64,000 nucleotides of DNA from Microbulbifer sp. TB1203 (GCF_030997045.1 NZ_CP116899.1:1302001-1366000), one strand, 5' to 3'. Shown: positions 18,242 to 27,564, numbered from the stretch's first letter. Notes: generated from the sequence alone by a model not told the origin. A program made the numbers and translations.

Positions 18242-19197
18242 ATGACACAAGCATCCAATCGCCTGCGCGCCGATCTCTCGCCGGAACTGCTGTCCCGCTA
18301 CAGCGGTTCCTGCCCGCGCTACACCTCCTACCCTACTGCTGACCGGTTCGAGCCCCTGGAGAGGACGGAGCCCTGGCTCGCCCTGGAGAATATCCGCAGG
18401 CTGTCACTGTATGTGCATACCCCCTTATGCCACTCGCTGTGTTACTTCTGCGCCTGCAACAAGGTAATCACCTCGATTGCCTGCTGAAGGAGGCGCGCTG
18501 GTACCGTGATCGGGTGGCCAGTGCGCCGGTGGTGCAACCGCATCTCGGTGGCGGCACGCCCACCTTCCTCAACGATAGCGACCTGCGGCGCCTGGTGGAG
18601 GGGCTGAGGTAGGTGTTCCAGCTCGGCTCCGGCGACGCCGTCGAGTACAGTATCGAGGCCGACCCGCGCACGCTGGAGCCCGATACACCCTGGTCACCCT
18701 GCACGAACTCGGTTTCAACCGCCTGAGTCTCGGCATCCAGGACTTCAATACCGAAGTCCAGCTGGCGATCAACCGTATCTGCTCTCCGCAGCAGGTGGAG
18801 CAACCGACCACCGCCGCACGGGAGAACGGCTTCCGCTCCATCTCCTACGACCTGATTTACGGCCTGCCCCGGCAGACGGTCGCTGGCCTGCAATCCACCC
18901 TGGACAAAGTGATGGAGCTGGCGCCGGACCACATCGCCCTCTACCACTACGCCCACCTGCCGCACCGTTTCAAGGCACAGCGGCTGATCGACACCGACAC
19001 CACACCGGGGCCGATGGAGAAGATCGCCATGCAGCTGGCAGCGGTTTCGGCGCTGGAAAACGCCGGCTACGAATTCCTGGACATGGACCACTTCGCCCTA
19101 CCCGGGGACGAGTTGGCGCGGGCCGCCCGCGCGGGCCGGCTCAAGCACAATTTTCGCGATCGCGCCCGTGCTCAGGAGCCGGTCCGCAGGCAACGCT
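18242..19197 (+). pseudogene. hemN: Broken oxygen-independent coproporphyrinogen III dehydrogenase
   Basis: The radical-SAM start of HemN is recognisable: SRYSGSCPRYTSYPTADRF, then the [4Fe-4S] ligands in HTPLCHSLCYFCACNKV. The frame ends after CNKVIT, where a stretch has been lost. The sequence resumes in another frame with EARWYRDRV and LGGGTPTFL, meets a TAG at 18610-18612, then needs a further frame change near 18685 to continue with LGFNRLSLGIQDFN, YDLIYGLPRQT and the late GYEFLDMDHFALP. The C-terminal end beyond about 19165 is unlike HemN. With at least three lesions it cannot make active enzyme; a functional copy presumably exists elsewhere in the genome. Confidence 0.9.
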
Positions 19198-19403
19198 GAA
19201 ACGCTCTTCGGCGCCGGGTCGATGCCAACCAGTCCAAGTCGGAAAAATGCTCGCCGATATAATGGAAGATCGGCAACTCAATGGGGTCGCGGTTCGCCAG
19301 TTGCGATGCCAGATACCGAGCGGGAACAGCTCGCGCTCGTCACTGCCCTCCAACGTCACCGGCTCGGAATCTGCCATTACCCACAGATTCCTATTTTAAT
19401 AAC
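19198..19403. other. Intergenic, no gene recognised
   Basis: Contains short open frames on both strands (for example leftward NRDPIELPIFHYIGEHF) that look like a relic, but I could not name a parent family. Confidence 0.4.
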
Positions 19404-20420
19404 CTATTTCCGCGCCATCTGCTCGCTGAACTGATATCCCTCAGCGTTATTCAAAATCAGATCCTGCAACAATGCCAATACCACCGCTAGTGATTTCTCG
19501 ATACCGGAGTTGTGTTGCGCCAACTGCTGCATGATCTCCTCATCGGCATTATGGAACACCAGGTCCGGGCGCCGAACCGGATGCTCGCCCAGGAACAGGG
19601 CCAGGCGCAGGCGGTAGAGTTCCTTGAAGCAATCGGCGGCTTCCGGTGGGCGACCCAGGATCAGGCTGACCCGCTCCCTGGCGTGCTGCATATCTTCGTC
19701 GTTGCGCGTGCCAACCAGTTGTTCCAATTGGTTGGCCACAAGCATGGCTGTTCGGGCACCGTAACGATAACGCTGCTGGGCAATTTTCAATAGGTCGATG
19801 ACCACTTTGTTGATTGGGGAAATGGCGGTGTTGCGTTCACTTGTGCCGGCATTTTCGAACCAGTTCCACACGGTTTCAAAATCCAGTTGGCGGATGCTCG
19901 GCCAACTATGGTCGATAGCACTGAGGTGGGCATCATGGAATGCCTTGGAGTCAAAATCCTGAGCTTCAAAACGATGGGCATGGGTGCCGGCAAAGTCGGT
20001 GCTCAGGAATTGGCAGGACCCGGGCAGGGCAAGGTTCATCCCCAGCAGCAGTTGTTGGATAAAAACGCTGGCGGTGTTATACATGGAGTAGAGATCAGTC
20101 TTGGCGTCCAGAGCTTCTATGGTCAGGTCCAGGCGGCTGCCGATTTGCACTTGGCTGTCAGCTGCATGTTGCTGACGGCAGCTGTCAAAACTGCCGGCTG
20201 CGCTAACGGCGCTCTGCATCAACCCAATCAGGGCGCTGGCATCCACTGATACTTTGTATTCCCCCAGTTGGTCCCGGCACGGGTCCTCAACCACAAATTT
20301 ACGGGCGTTGAAAAAACCATCGATAAACTGCCACAATGCCACAATCCGGGCGCTGGTGTCCGCGCTGCCGTTGGGAATGGCATTGTGGATATCAATGGTG
20401 ATGATTTCTGTAGTTTGCAT
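19404..20420 (-). CDS. Unknown 338-aa protein
   Basis: An intact frame with an ATG preceded by GGAG at 8 nt. The protein is soluble-looking, with no signal peptide or membrane helix, and is mostly helical in the second half (for example RYRYGARTAMLVANQLEQL and MQHARERVSLILGRPPEAA). I do not recognise a family. It lies downstream of the PfkB-type kinase on the same strand, about 200 bp away, and may share its transcription. Confidence 0.75.
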   Translation of the reverse strand: MQTTEIITIDIHNAIPNGSADTSARIVALWQFIDGFFNARKFVVEDPCRDQLGEYKVSVDASALIGLMQSAVSAAGSFDSCRQQHAADSQVQIGSRLDLTIEALDAKTDLYSMYNTASVFIQQLLLGMNLALPGSCQFLSTDFAGTHAHRFEAQDFDSKAFHDAHLSAIDHSWPSIRQLDFETVWNWFENAGTSERNTAISPINKVVIDLLKIAQQRYRYGARTAMLVANQLEQLVGTRNDEDMQHARERVSLILGRPPEAADCFKELYRLRLALFLGEHPVRRPDLVFHNADEEIMQQLAQHNSGIEKSLAVVLALLQDLILNNAEGYQFSEQMARK

Positions 20421-20616
20421 TAATAAGACTCCAAATCTCGCCGGGATCGGAAAGGATGTGCCTCTTCATCATTCACCATTGCCTTGGCAAATTCCAGTAG
20501 CCAAATCTCCTAACATTTCTTTCACAACCACCTTTCTTTTTGCAGGAAATTGTCAGCGTATGAAATATTAGGACATTTGTTTATAACTAATAAATGTGAT
20601 GTGCTCTGCGCACCCA

Positions 20617-21612
20617 TCAGGAAGAAACCGCCAGAGTTAACTTTTCAATCCGGTGTTCGCACTGGTTCGCCACGTCGCGCAGTTCCTCCCATGTGAGCAG
20701 TTTCTCTTTTGCTCCCTTATACTGCAACACTGATTCTGAGTTACACATAGCCAGATGCAGGGCGGTTTCTGTGTCCTTTCCACGAATGATGGCGGCGGTG
20801 AAGGTAGACGTGAAGGCATCCCCGGCACCAGTAGTTTCGCAGATACTGATATCTCTTCTAGGCGTGCCGTGATAGCAGTACTCGCGATCATAGACCCAGG
20901 CTCCGGCGGCACCATCGGTGATGGCCATATATTGGCAGGGAAGTTTCGCCATGGCTTGCAACATTTCGGTTACCGGTGGCAGAGATGTGTAGTTTAGGCC
21001 AAGAAATTTACAGGCCTCTTCCCGGTTCATTACCAGCAGAGTCACCCGATCCACCAGCCGTTGCAGACGTTCATAACCCAATTCCGCCTGATAACTGCTG
21101 GGATTGAAGGCGACCTTGAACTGATTTTCGTCAACAATGTGGATCACGGTTTCAAAGCTCTCACCCAGCATGCTGGAAATATACAACCATGGGGTATCCA
21201 GTTTGGGAATGTCCGCTTTGGTCAGAAAATCGTTGGCGCCCTTGTAGGCGAGGATGGAGCGGTCGTCCTCGATACTGTTGAGAATGACTGAGAAACCTGT
21301 CTGGCCGCCGCGTGGGCCGATAAAGGTGACCTTTTCCTGGCTCAGTCGGTCCAGTACGAAATCGCCGGCAGCATCTTCACCGATCTTGCCCAGGAAGCCC
21401 GTGTTCAATCCCAATCGGGCAAAGGCGACTGCCGTATTGGTACCACCGCCACCGGTAGTGGTGTTGAGTTCCTTGATCAACAATTTGCTGCCCAGGGGGA
21501 ACGCAATCAGCTCTTCGTGGCTGGTACGGGTGTCAACCTTGATCAGTTCAGAGTCGATGTCAACGAAGTGGTCGACGGTGGCGCTTCCGATGGTAACGAC
21601 GTCAAATGTCAT
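20617..21612 (-). CDS. PfkB-family carbohydrate/nucleoside kinase
   Basis: A 331-aa ribokinase-fold kinase. The N-terminal PfkB signature is GGGGTNTAVAFARLGLNTG and the ATP/catalytic signature is TTGAGDAFTSTFTAAI, with the base Asp in GAGD. Members phosphorylate sugars or nucleosides; the substrate is not clear. I start at the ATG at 21612 (AGGA 8 nt upstream), where family similarity begins. The open frame extends about 250 bp further upstream, but that part contains a piece of guaA and is not part of the kinase. Confidence 0.9.
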   Translation of the reverse strand: MTFDVVTIGSATVDHFVDIDSELIKVDTRTSHEELIAFPLGSKLLIKELNTTTGGGGTNTAVAFARLGLNTGFLGKIGEDAAGDFVLDRLSQEKVTFIGPRGGQTGFSVILNSIEDDRSILAYKGANDFLTKADIPKLDTPWLYISSMLGESFETVIHIVDENQFKVAFNPSSYQAELGYERLQRLVDRVTLLVMNREEACKFLGLNYTSLPPVTEMLQAMAKLPCQYMAITDGAAGAWVYDREYCYHGTPRRDISICETTGAGDAFTSTFTAAIIRGKDTETALHLAMCNSESVLQYKGAKEKLLTWEELRDVANQCEHRIEKLTLAVSS

Positions 21613-21732
21613 ATTTTGATCCTGAGTACAGGAAGCATAAACGCCCCTTTCCGTTCTTGCCAACGGTAATTCACGAGCACTAGTAGGGCATTCTCCCTGC
21701 TGCCACGCGAAGTTTGTGCATTTGGACGTCAC

Positions 21733-21843
21733 TACGCCGCGATCATCGCTGATGATGCGGTTGGAGACAGTTTTCAGCAGTTCATTGGGCAGATTCGCCC
21801 AGCGCGCGGTCATAAAGTCGATAACTTCCACGGCGCGCCACAT
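21733..21843 (-). pseudogene. guaA: Fragment of the 3' end of guaA (GMP synthase)
   Basis: Translated leftward this gives RAVEVIDFMTARWANLP, ELLKTVSNRII and RGVV. These match the C-terminal dimerisation region of GMP synthase (known form RAVETIDFMTAHWAHLP, VSNRIINEV). The normal continuation to the C-terminal KPPATIEWE is absent. Only about 37 codons remain. The 3' end of guaA is a known target of integrative elements, so this may be an old insertion scar. Confidence 0.8.
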
Positions 21844-22199
21844 ATTCATAGCACCGGGCATCGCCGAACAAAGCAGCCTGCCTCAGTGACGGAGTTGAAA
21901 CTCGCGAAACCGTCTGAGACAACCATTCTGCCTTTACTCAGAACGCGTTCACAGCGAATTATTGCCGCAGTCGGTAACGCGCAGGTTTTCGTCGATGGCG
22001 ATTTTTGGGTGCTGTGATAATGTTTAAAATATGACTATCGTTTTAATATCCGAGTATCGATCTATCCGTGCCGCGTCCATAAAGAGAAAAATCTGCACCA
22101 GCTCGAAACACGCGATTAAAATTTCTCCGTTGTCGACGGCTAGGCTCCGGCCTGCCTGACCAATCAATCCATAGACCACCCAGCATCGAGGAAAGCGTT
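21844..22199. other. Intergenic, nothing recognised
   Basis: AT-richer spacer between the guaA fragment and the iron permease gene. No convincing ORF, RNA or repeat was seen; the ribosome site AGGAAAG for the next gene is at its right end. Confidence 0.4.
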
Positions 22200-22610
22200 A
22201 TGCGTCCCACAACCTGGTACTCAAAGCTCGCAAAATCCTCTGCACATTTTTGCGGCCGGCCGAGAACTTTTGTAGCCGCCCTGGGTATTATTCTGCTCTG
22301 GGCAATCACTGGACCGCTATTCGCATTCAGCAATACCTGGCAGCTCATCATAAATTCGGTTACCACCACTGTCACCTTCCTGATGGTATTTTTGATCCAG
22401 AATACCCAGAACCGGGATACAGAGGCAATGCAACTCAAATTGGACGAACTGATCCGAGCAACCAAGGGAGCACACAATGCATTACTCGACCTGGAGGAAC
22501 TGGATGAAAACAGCCTGCAAGAATTCTTGCGCAGATATGAACGACTGGCAGCCATCGCCAGGGAGGAGTTAGCTCGCGGTGTTCAAGACACTGGGACACC
22601 GGAGCCTTGA
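22200..22610 (+). CDS. Low-affinity iron permease family protein
   Basis: A 136-aa small membrane protein with two helices (FVAALGIILLWAITGPLFAF and a second around TVTFLMVFLIQN). The hallmark FLIQNTQNRDTEAMQLKLDEL of the low-affinity Fe permease family spans the second helix and the following loop. The C-terminal third is a charged helix. Bacterial members of this family are poorly characterised and iron transport is not proven for them. AGGAAAG sits before the ATG. It is the only rightward gene in this stretch. Confidence 0.88.
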   Translation: MRPTTWYSKLAKSSAHFCGRPRTFVAALGIILLWAITGPLFAFSNTWQLIINSVTTTVTFLMVFLIQNTQNRDTEAMQLKLDELIRATKGAHNALLDLEELDENSLQEFLRRYERLAAIAREELARGVQDTGTPEP

Positions 22611-22681
22611 GGAGATGCGTTGGCGCACCGGTTCCGCTCGGCGACCGCTCCCGGACCATAACTCCGTCATCGGATTCAGCC

Positions 22682-23224
22682 CTACTTTATCCATGGCAAC
22701 ATATGCCGCAACGTATCGTCACTTTTGACAAAGTGGTGCCACAGCGCGCCGCTGACATGCAACAGTAGTAGCGCCAGTAGCGCATTCCACAGCAGATCCT
22801 CGTGCATGAATGCCAGCTGCTCGACGGTATCGGTATTCTCCTTTACCAGCGGCGGCAGTTTAACCAGCCAAAACAGGGGCGTTTCCTTGCCGGAAAACTG
22901 GCGCATGGCAACGCCGGTAATCGGCATGGCCAGCATCAGGACATATAAGAGCGCCTGAACCAGTAGCGAGACTTTGCGCTGCCAACGCCCGCCAAAGAGC
23001 TCTGGCCGAGGGTGGGTAGCGCGCCAGTATAGACGCAGCAGGACGAGCAGCAGTATGCTGAACCCAACAGTGAAGTGCAGGTATTCCCACCACTGCCCCA
23101 TCGAGTCACCCTTCTCATAGAGTTCGCGCATCTCCACAGAAGCCCAGGCGCACAAAATCAATATGGCGATCAACCAGTGTAGTCCTTTGCTCAATGGATG
23201 CCAGCCTTCGGTTCCACTTTTCAC
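22682..23224 (-). CDS. Cytochrome b561
   Basis: A 180-aa four-helix di-heme b cytochrome of the bacterial b561 group. Heme-ligand histidines are visible in SKGLHWLIAILIL, WEYLHFTVGFSIL, FMHEDLLWNALLALLLLH and GALWHHF. It passes electrons in the inner membrane, typically quinol to superoxide or periplasmic acceptors. I start at GTG 23224 with AGAGG 7 nt upstream; the longer frame reads into the preceding ATPase gene and is not b561-like. It lies 55 bp downstream of the P2-type ATPase and is probably cotranscribed. Confidence 0.9.
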   Translation of the reverse strand: MKSGTEGWHPLSKGLHWLIAILILCAWASVEMRELYEKGDSMGQWWEYLHFTVGFSILLLVLLRLYWRATHPRPELFGGRWQRKVSLLVQALLYVLMLAMPITGVAMRQFSGKETPLFWLVKLPPLVKENTDTVEQLAFMHEDLLWNALLALLLLHVSGALWHHFVKSDDTLRHMLPWIK

Positions 23225-23279
23225 AGACAACCCTCTGGTTGATTTTCGCGGGATGGCAGAGGCGCGCGGCACCAGGCCA

Positions 23280-25988
23280 TCACTGCGATTTGAGGTAGCC
23301 GGACTTCGACATATACAACAATAGCTCCATCGCCAAGAGCTGCAACAACGCCACCGACAGCAGTGCCCCCCAGTGCGCAAGACTTACGGGGGAAACACCC
23401 AGCACGCCTTGCATCAACGGTGAATACATGGCGAGGATATGTATCGCCTGGGCGGCCAGTGTGCCGAGGAGCAGAACCGGGTTGGTGAACAGCGGCTGCC
23501 GGAATACCGAGCGGTTTTCCGAGCGGCTATTGAACACCTGGACGTTCTCGAACAGCACCATCAACAACAGCACACTGTTGCGCGCTGTCTCCACTTCCCA
23601 GCCCTGTCGCAGCAGCCAGCTGAAACACAAAAAGCCGAGGCCGCCCATCACCACCCCCGAAACCACTACCCGGCGCACCATCGACGGATTGAACAGCGAT
23701 TCACTGGGCGACCGTGGGGGTTTTTGCATCTCGTCGCCCTCACCGGGTTCCAGCGCCAGCCCGATGCTCTGCAGGCTGTTGGTCACCAGGTTGAGCCACA
23801 GTAACTGCACCGGCGTTAGTGGCAGGGGCAGCGCAAATGCGGAAGCCAGCAGAAACAGCACGATTTCCGCCGCGCCGGTGGAAACCAGGAAAAAAACCGT
23901 CTTGCGGATATTCTGGTAAGCGATCCGCCCCTCCTCCACCCCCGCCACCACCGAGGCGAAGTTGTCGTCGGTGAGCAGCAGATCCGCGGACTCCTTCGCC
24001 ACATCGGTGCCCCGCCGCCCCATGGCCACACCGACGTGGGCAGCCTTGAGCGCCGGCGCATCGTTCACCCCGTCGCCGGTTACCGCGACAAATTCCCCCC
24101 GGCCTTGCAGCGACTGCACGATGGTGAGTTTCTGTTCCGGCGACACCCGGGCATAGACCCGGGTGCCACTGGTCAGCGCATCCACCGCCTGCCCTCCCCG
24201 GGCTTCGGCGTCCGCCAATTGCATACCAGTGACCGCGGTTTCCCCCCTGCCGGCCAGCCCCAGTTCCCACGCGATACTCAGGGCGGTGTGCGGATGGTCT
24301 CCGGTCAGCATACAGACATTGATTCCCGCCGCCCTGCACTGTGCAATCGCGTCGGGGGCCGAATCCCGCAGCGGATCGAACATCGCCACCAGGCCCAGCA
24401 GGCACAGGTTTTCCAGATTGTCCGCGGCAAAGGAATGTCGGTTGTCCCAGCTTCCCTCAGCCATCGCCAGCACCCTGGCTCCCCTGCCCGCCAGCTCCTG
24501 CATGCGCGCCAGAGCCAGCTTCCGATCCAGCGGAATGTCGCCATCCGCACCGGCCATATAGCTGCACATCGGCAGCAGCTTTTCCAGCGCTCCCTTGACG
24601 CAGACCAGTTGGCGCCCGTCGTCGCGGTGCAGCGTGGCGGCAAAGCCGAGTGCCGGTTCGTAGTGAATCTGGGCCTGCAGCGAGTATCGGTCCAGCAGTT
24701 GGCCCGGCGCCTGGTGGTTTTTGTGCGCGAGCACCAGCAGCGCCTGATCCACCGCGTCGCCGCTGCCGTGCCACTGGCCGCCCTCCAACTGGCGCAGCTC
24801 AGCCTCGTTGCAGAGTGCCGCCACACGACTGAGCCGGGCCAGGCGTTCGGCATCCCCGGGCTGTACCTCACCCTCCAACGGCAGGCAATCCCCGATCGGT
24901 TCTGTACCGCCGCCGGTCACATGGAATCCACGCCCGTCGAAAAAAGCCACTTCACGGGCCACCAACTGGTTCAGAGTCAGGGTGCCGGTTTTGTCGGCGG
25001 CGATCACCGTGCAGGAACCGAGGCTCTCCACCGCCACCAGCTTGCGCACGATAACGTGGCGCTTGACCATCCTGCGCATGCTGACAGACAGCACTATGGT
25101 GAGCGCCATCGGCAGACCTTCAGGTATCGCCGATACCGCCAGTGCCACTGCCGTCATAAAGATCACCAATACCGGCGTGCCCCGCGCGAGTTCGATCATC
25201 GCCAGCAGCGCCACCGTAATCAACAGCGCGACCGTGAGCCTTTTACTGAAGCGCTCGATACGCTGGAACAACGGCGGCCTGACGACGTCGGCGCTTTCCA
25301 GGCTGAGACTCAATCGCCCCATCTCGGTATTCAAACCCGTACCCACCACCAGGCCCCTGGCTCGCCCAGCAGTAACCAGGCTGCCAGCGAAGCACTGGTT
25401 GCAGCGCTCCGCCACAGGCGTATCGGGTTCGCAAATGGCATGGCTATCCTTATTCACTGGCAGCGATTCACCGGTTAGAAAGGATTCGTCCACCTCCAGG
25501 CCGCGGGCTTCCAGCAAACGCAAGTCCGCGGGCACGCGATCTCCGGACGACAGCAGCACGAGATCACCGGGCACCAGTTGCTCGGTAGCCAGCTCGACGA
25601 TTTTCCCGTCGCGCAGTACTCGTGTGTGGCTGACCAGGAGGTTACGGAGAGCCTCGGCACTGCGTTGTGCATGGTATTCCTGTAGTGCGCCGATAAGCGC
25701 GTTGAGCAGCAGGACCAGACCGATAAACGTTGCGTCGATCAGCTCCCCCACGCCGAGTGAGACAACTGTTGCCGCCAGCAGTACATAGATCAGCGGGCTG
25801 ACAAACTGGCGCAGGAACAACCGCCAGAAACCCGGCAGTTGTGGCAGGGGTAGCGCATTGGTGCCATAACTGGCAAGGCGCCGCGCGGCCTCCATGGCCG
25901 ACAAACCATCTTCACCACTATTCAGTCGAGCGGTCGCTTCGGCCAGAGGTAAGCAGTGCCATTGGCGCTGGCTGTCAGGATCGATCAT
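23280..25988 (-). CDS. P2-type cation-transporting ATPase (Ca2+/Na+-like)
   Basis: A 902-aa P-type ATPase with an N-terminal cation-ATPase domain (LNSGEDGLSAMEAARRL), TGESLPVNK, the M4 motif AIPEGLPMALTI, the phosphorylation motif DKTGTLT and the hinge GDGVNDAPALKAAHVGVAMG. The C-terminus has four further helices (VQLLWLNLVTNSLQSIGLAL is M6). The PEGLP and WLNLVTN residues resemble SERCA-like and bacterial Ca2+ or Mg2+ pumps; the ion is not fixed by sequence alone. It is very different from the metal ATPase at the left edge. Confidence 0.92.
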   Translation of the reverse strand: MIDPDSQRQWHCLPLAEATARLNSGEDGLSAMEAARRLASYGTNALPLPQLPGFWRLFLRQFVSPLIYVLLAATVVSLGVGELIDATFIGLVLLLNALIGALQEYHAQRSAEALRNLLVSHTRVLRDGKIVELATEQLVPGDLVLLSSGDRVPADLRLLEARGLEVDESFLTGESLPVNKDSHAICEPDTPVAERCNQCFAGSLVTAGRARGLVVGTGLNTEMGRLSLSLESADVVRPPLFQRIERFSKRLTVALLITVALLAMIELARGTPVLVIFMTAVALAVSAIPEGLPMALTIVLSVSMRRMVKRHVIVRKLVAVESLGSCTVIAADKTGTLTLNQLVAREVAFFDGRGFHVTGGGTEPIGDCLPLEGEVQPGDAERLARLSRVAALCNEAELRQLEGGQWHGSGDAVDQALLVLAHKNHQAPGQLLDRYSLQAQIHYEPALGFAATLHRDDGRQLVCVKGALEKLLPMCSYMAGADGDIPLDRKLALARMQELAGRGARVLAMAEGSWDNRHSFAADNLENLCLLGLVAMFDPLRDSAPDAIAQCRAAGINVCMLTGDHPHTALSIAWELGLAGRGETAVTGMQLADAEARGGQAVDALTSGTRVYARVSPEQKLTIVQSLQGRGEFVAVTGDGVNDAPALKAAHVGVAMGRRGTDVAKESADLLLTDDNFASVVAGVEEGRIAYQNIRKTVFFLVSTGAAEIVLFLLASAFALPLPLTPVQLLWLNLVTNSLQSIGLALEPGEGDEMQKPPRSPSESLFNPSMVRRVVVSGVVMGGLGFLCFSWLLRQGWEVETARNSVLLLMVLFENVQVFNSRSENRSVFRQPLFTNPVLLLGTLAAQAIHILAMYSPLMQGVLGVSPVSLAHWGALLSVALLQLLAMELLLYMSKSGYLKSQ

Positions 25989-26090
25989 ATCGGCACTTGC
26001 GGCATCCGGCTGTACACGGCTTGGTAAACATGCGGCCCCCGATTCTGCAACATTAGATGAAAAATTTTATGTCCCCACCTTTAGACAGTA

Positions 26091-26104
26091 TTGATCAATA
26101 TCAA
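26091..26104 (+). promoter_or_regulatory. Perfect FNR/ANR box
   Basis: TTGATCAATATCAA matches TTGAT-N4-ATCAA fully. It lies 60 bp before the cyclic-nucleotide-domain gene, a distance typical of activation. It is also 100 bp upstream of the divergent P2-type ATPase, which it could serve as well. Confidence 0.75.
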
Positions 26105-26116
26105 TCAGGTCGTATC

Positions 26117-26142
26117 TTACTAATAAGGCGGAAGGGAAGGAT
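26117..26142 (+). mobile_element. One end of the TA-flanked MITE family
   Basis: TTACTAATAAGGCGGAAGGG and following bases match the end of the complete element at 37008. The other end and middle are absent. It sits between the FNR box and the gene, so it forms part of the leader. Confidence 0.7.
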
Positions 26143-26163
26143 CACTCTACCGGAACGATTGCC

Positions 26164-26652
26164 ATGCAACAGGTAGATGGTGGTCTTTTGCTGGACAAAC
26201 TCGGCATCGACTATTTGAAAAATGCTGCGACACTCGGCGCCCTGTCCGACCAGGCGCTTACTTATCTTATGAAAAAAGGTCGTATTCACGCGCTACGCAA
26301 AGGCGAAGCAATATTCGAAACAGGAAAACCGGCGGGTTCCTTCTTTGTCGTTCTCGAGGGGTCTATTGCCTACTACCAAGCGTTGAATAATCACAGCGAG
26401 CACATATACGATTTTCATTTCGGGGAGGCGATAGGCTTCGTCAGCATGATCGCACTGACACCATGGCCTGGAACAGCGATAGCCACCAGTGACAGTTATG
26501 TGTTGGAGGTGACTAAAGATCTGTTTTACGCCTTGCATTACGAAAAACCATCAGACTTCGGCGTGCTTTTGATTAACCTGTCCCGAGAGTTGGCGCGGAG
26601 AATCCTAACTCTTATCAAGATGGTGGCGGAACTGAAAAGCACTAACCATTGA
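26164..26652 (+). CDS. Cyclic-nucleotide-binding-domain protein without DNA-binding domain
   Basis: A 162-aa protein with a Crp-type beta-roll (about residues 25-130: GEAIFETGKPAGSFFVVLEGSI, then FGEAIGFVSMIALTPWPGTAIA) followed by the connecting helix (ELARRILTLIKMVAEL), where it ends. No helix-turn-helix follows. The GE..G and RT-like phosphate-binding cassette residues are not well kept, so a bound cyclic nucleotide is uncertain. It could dimerise with or modulate Crp/Fnr regulators. The perfect FNR box upstream suggests low-oxygen induction. Confidence 0.85.
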   Translation: MQQVDGGLLLDKLGIDYLKNAATLGALSDQALTYLMKKGRIHALRKGEAIFETGKPAGSFFVVLEGSIAYYQALNNHSEHIYDFHFGEAIGFVSMIALTPWPGTAIATSDSYVLEVTKDLFYALHYEKPSDFGVLLINLSRELARRILTLIKMVAELKSTNH

Positions 26653-27009
26653 GAGTCACCCGGCGCTGCGCTGAATCGATCGCGACGGATCGATACAGGC
26701 TTCAACTACGGCGAACTGACCAATCCTTTGCCAACATATTTGGAGACCGGATGTCGGGAAAGGCGATCGCGTGTTCGCTCTCAGCGAACGCACTCCCGCA
26801 CTCTGTAGACCGAGAGGAATTCGACTCCGAGCATCGGGTCAACGGTTGGATCGGTGATAGCCCAGAAAGAAATCGAAGTCCAGCCGCGCACCCGTCCCGG
26901 AGAAATTATGCGCCATCTGCTGAAAGTGCGCGACCAGGGCCTGCCCTAGGGTGATACCTCCACCTGGAATAAGGGGAAGAAGACAAAGGGGATAAAGCGA
27001 GCTTATCCC
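26653..27009. other. Intergenic with a possible TonB-receptor relic
   Basis: Around 26850-26948 a short rightward frame reads KEIEVQPRTRPGEIMRHL, reminiscent of the plug start of TonB-dependent receptors, but it stops at once. The rest shows no gene. Confidence 0.25.
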
Positions 27010-27059
27010 TACACATAACGAGAAACGATTGGTCCCCTCTCCTATTGTTTGCTTAACTC
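27010..27059 (+). promoter_or_regulatory. Shared promoter-like motif, copy A
   Basis: TACACATAACGAGAAACGAT followed by TGG and, about 19 nt on, TTGTTTGCTTAACT. The same block precedes four other units (28.6, 30.1, 32.35 and 34.95 kb). Confidence 0.65.
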
Positions 27060-27065
27060 CGTCAT

Positions 27066-27113
27066 GCAGGTTATCCACCTGCCTGGACTCTCACTTACGG
27101 GAAGTCGGAGTCC
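27066..27113 (+). promoter_or_regulatory. Two-hairpin leader, copy A
   Basis: A perfect hairpin GCAGGT-TATCC-ACCTGC is followed by GGACTC pairing with GAGTCC across 17 nt. Both are kept in the second copy at 28679. The ribosome site GGAGGAGG follows before the ATG. Confidence 0.55.
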
Positions 27114-27142
27114 TTTGACATTAATGGAGGAGGATTACTGTC

Positions 27143-27463
27143 ATGAAACAGTTAGTATTCAAGTACGTTTTTCTATTCACTTTTTTACTCACATCGTCCG
27201 TTTCAGCATTTGCGGCCCAAACCGCAACCGGCCTGGTGTCCCTGTGGTCTATATCACAAACCCCGGGATTTTCGCTGATTGCCGTCGACGGCACTGCAAA
27301 TGGAGGCAATTCCGTGTTTTGCGCGGTTGATGCAACAGCCGAATTCGGAAGCACACTGATGAGTTCTGCCGCCACTGCTGCCGTACAAGGCGTAGATGTA
27401 ACCTTAACGTGTAGTGATGCCGGCCAAGCCCAACAGCTTCAAATGCTGTCAGGCTCCGATTAA
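27143..27463 (+). CDS. Small secreted protein, copy 1
   Basis: A 106-aa protein with a clear Sec signal (KYVFLFTFLLTSSVSAFA, cleavage after AFA). The mature part has about 80 residues and two Cys (VFCAVDA and LTCSDAG) that could form a disulfide. It looks beta-rich and resembles small OB-like periplasmic proteins, which is inference only. A strong ribosome site (GGAGGAGGA) and a structured leader precede it. It is paired with the anchored protein downstream, and the pair is repeated at 28754-29706. No known function. Confidence 0.85.
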   Translation: MKQLVFKYVFLFTFLLTSSVSAFAAQTATGLVSLWSISQTPGFSLIAVDGTANGGNSVFCAVDATAEFGSTLMSSAATAAVQGVDVTLTCSDAGQAQQLQMLSGSD

Positions 27464-27564
27464 CTGGCCGATGGTGCGGAGGCGCAGGGTTAATGGGCGC
27501 TTCCGCGCCGCTCACCAATGCTATTGATTTTGATTTGATATAGATCCGAAGTCAGGAAGAAATT

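Noticed and set aside
22043..22555. 170-codon leftward frame opposite the iron permease gene
   Set aside because: The rightward frame has the family motif and a ribosome site.
26840..26948. TonB-dependent receptor plug relic
   Set aside because: Only about 20 residues of weak likeness; noted in the intergenic entry but not claimed.
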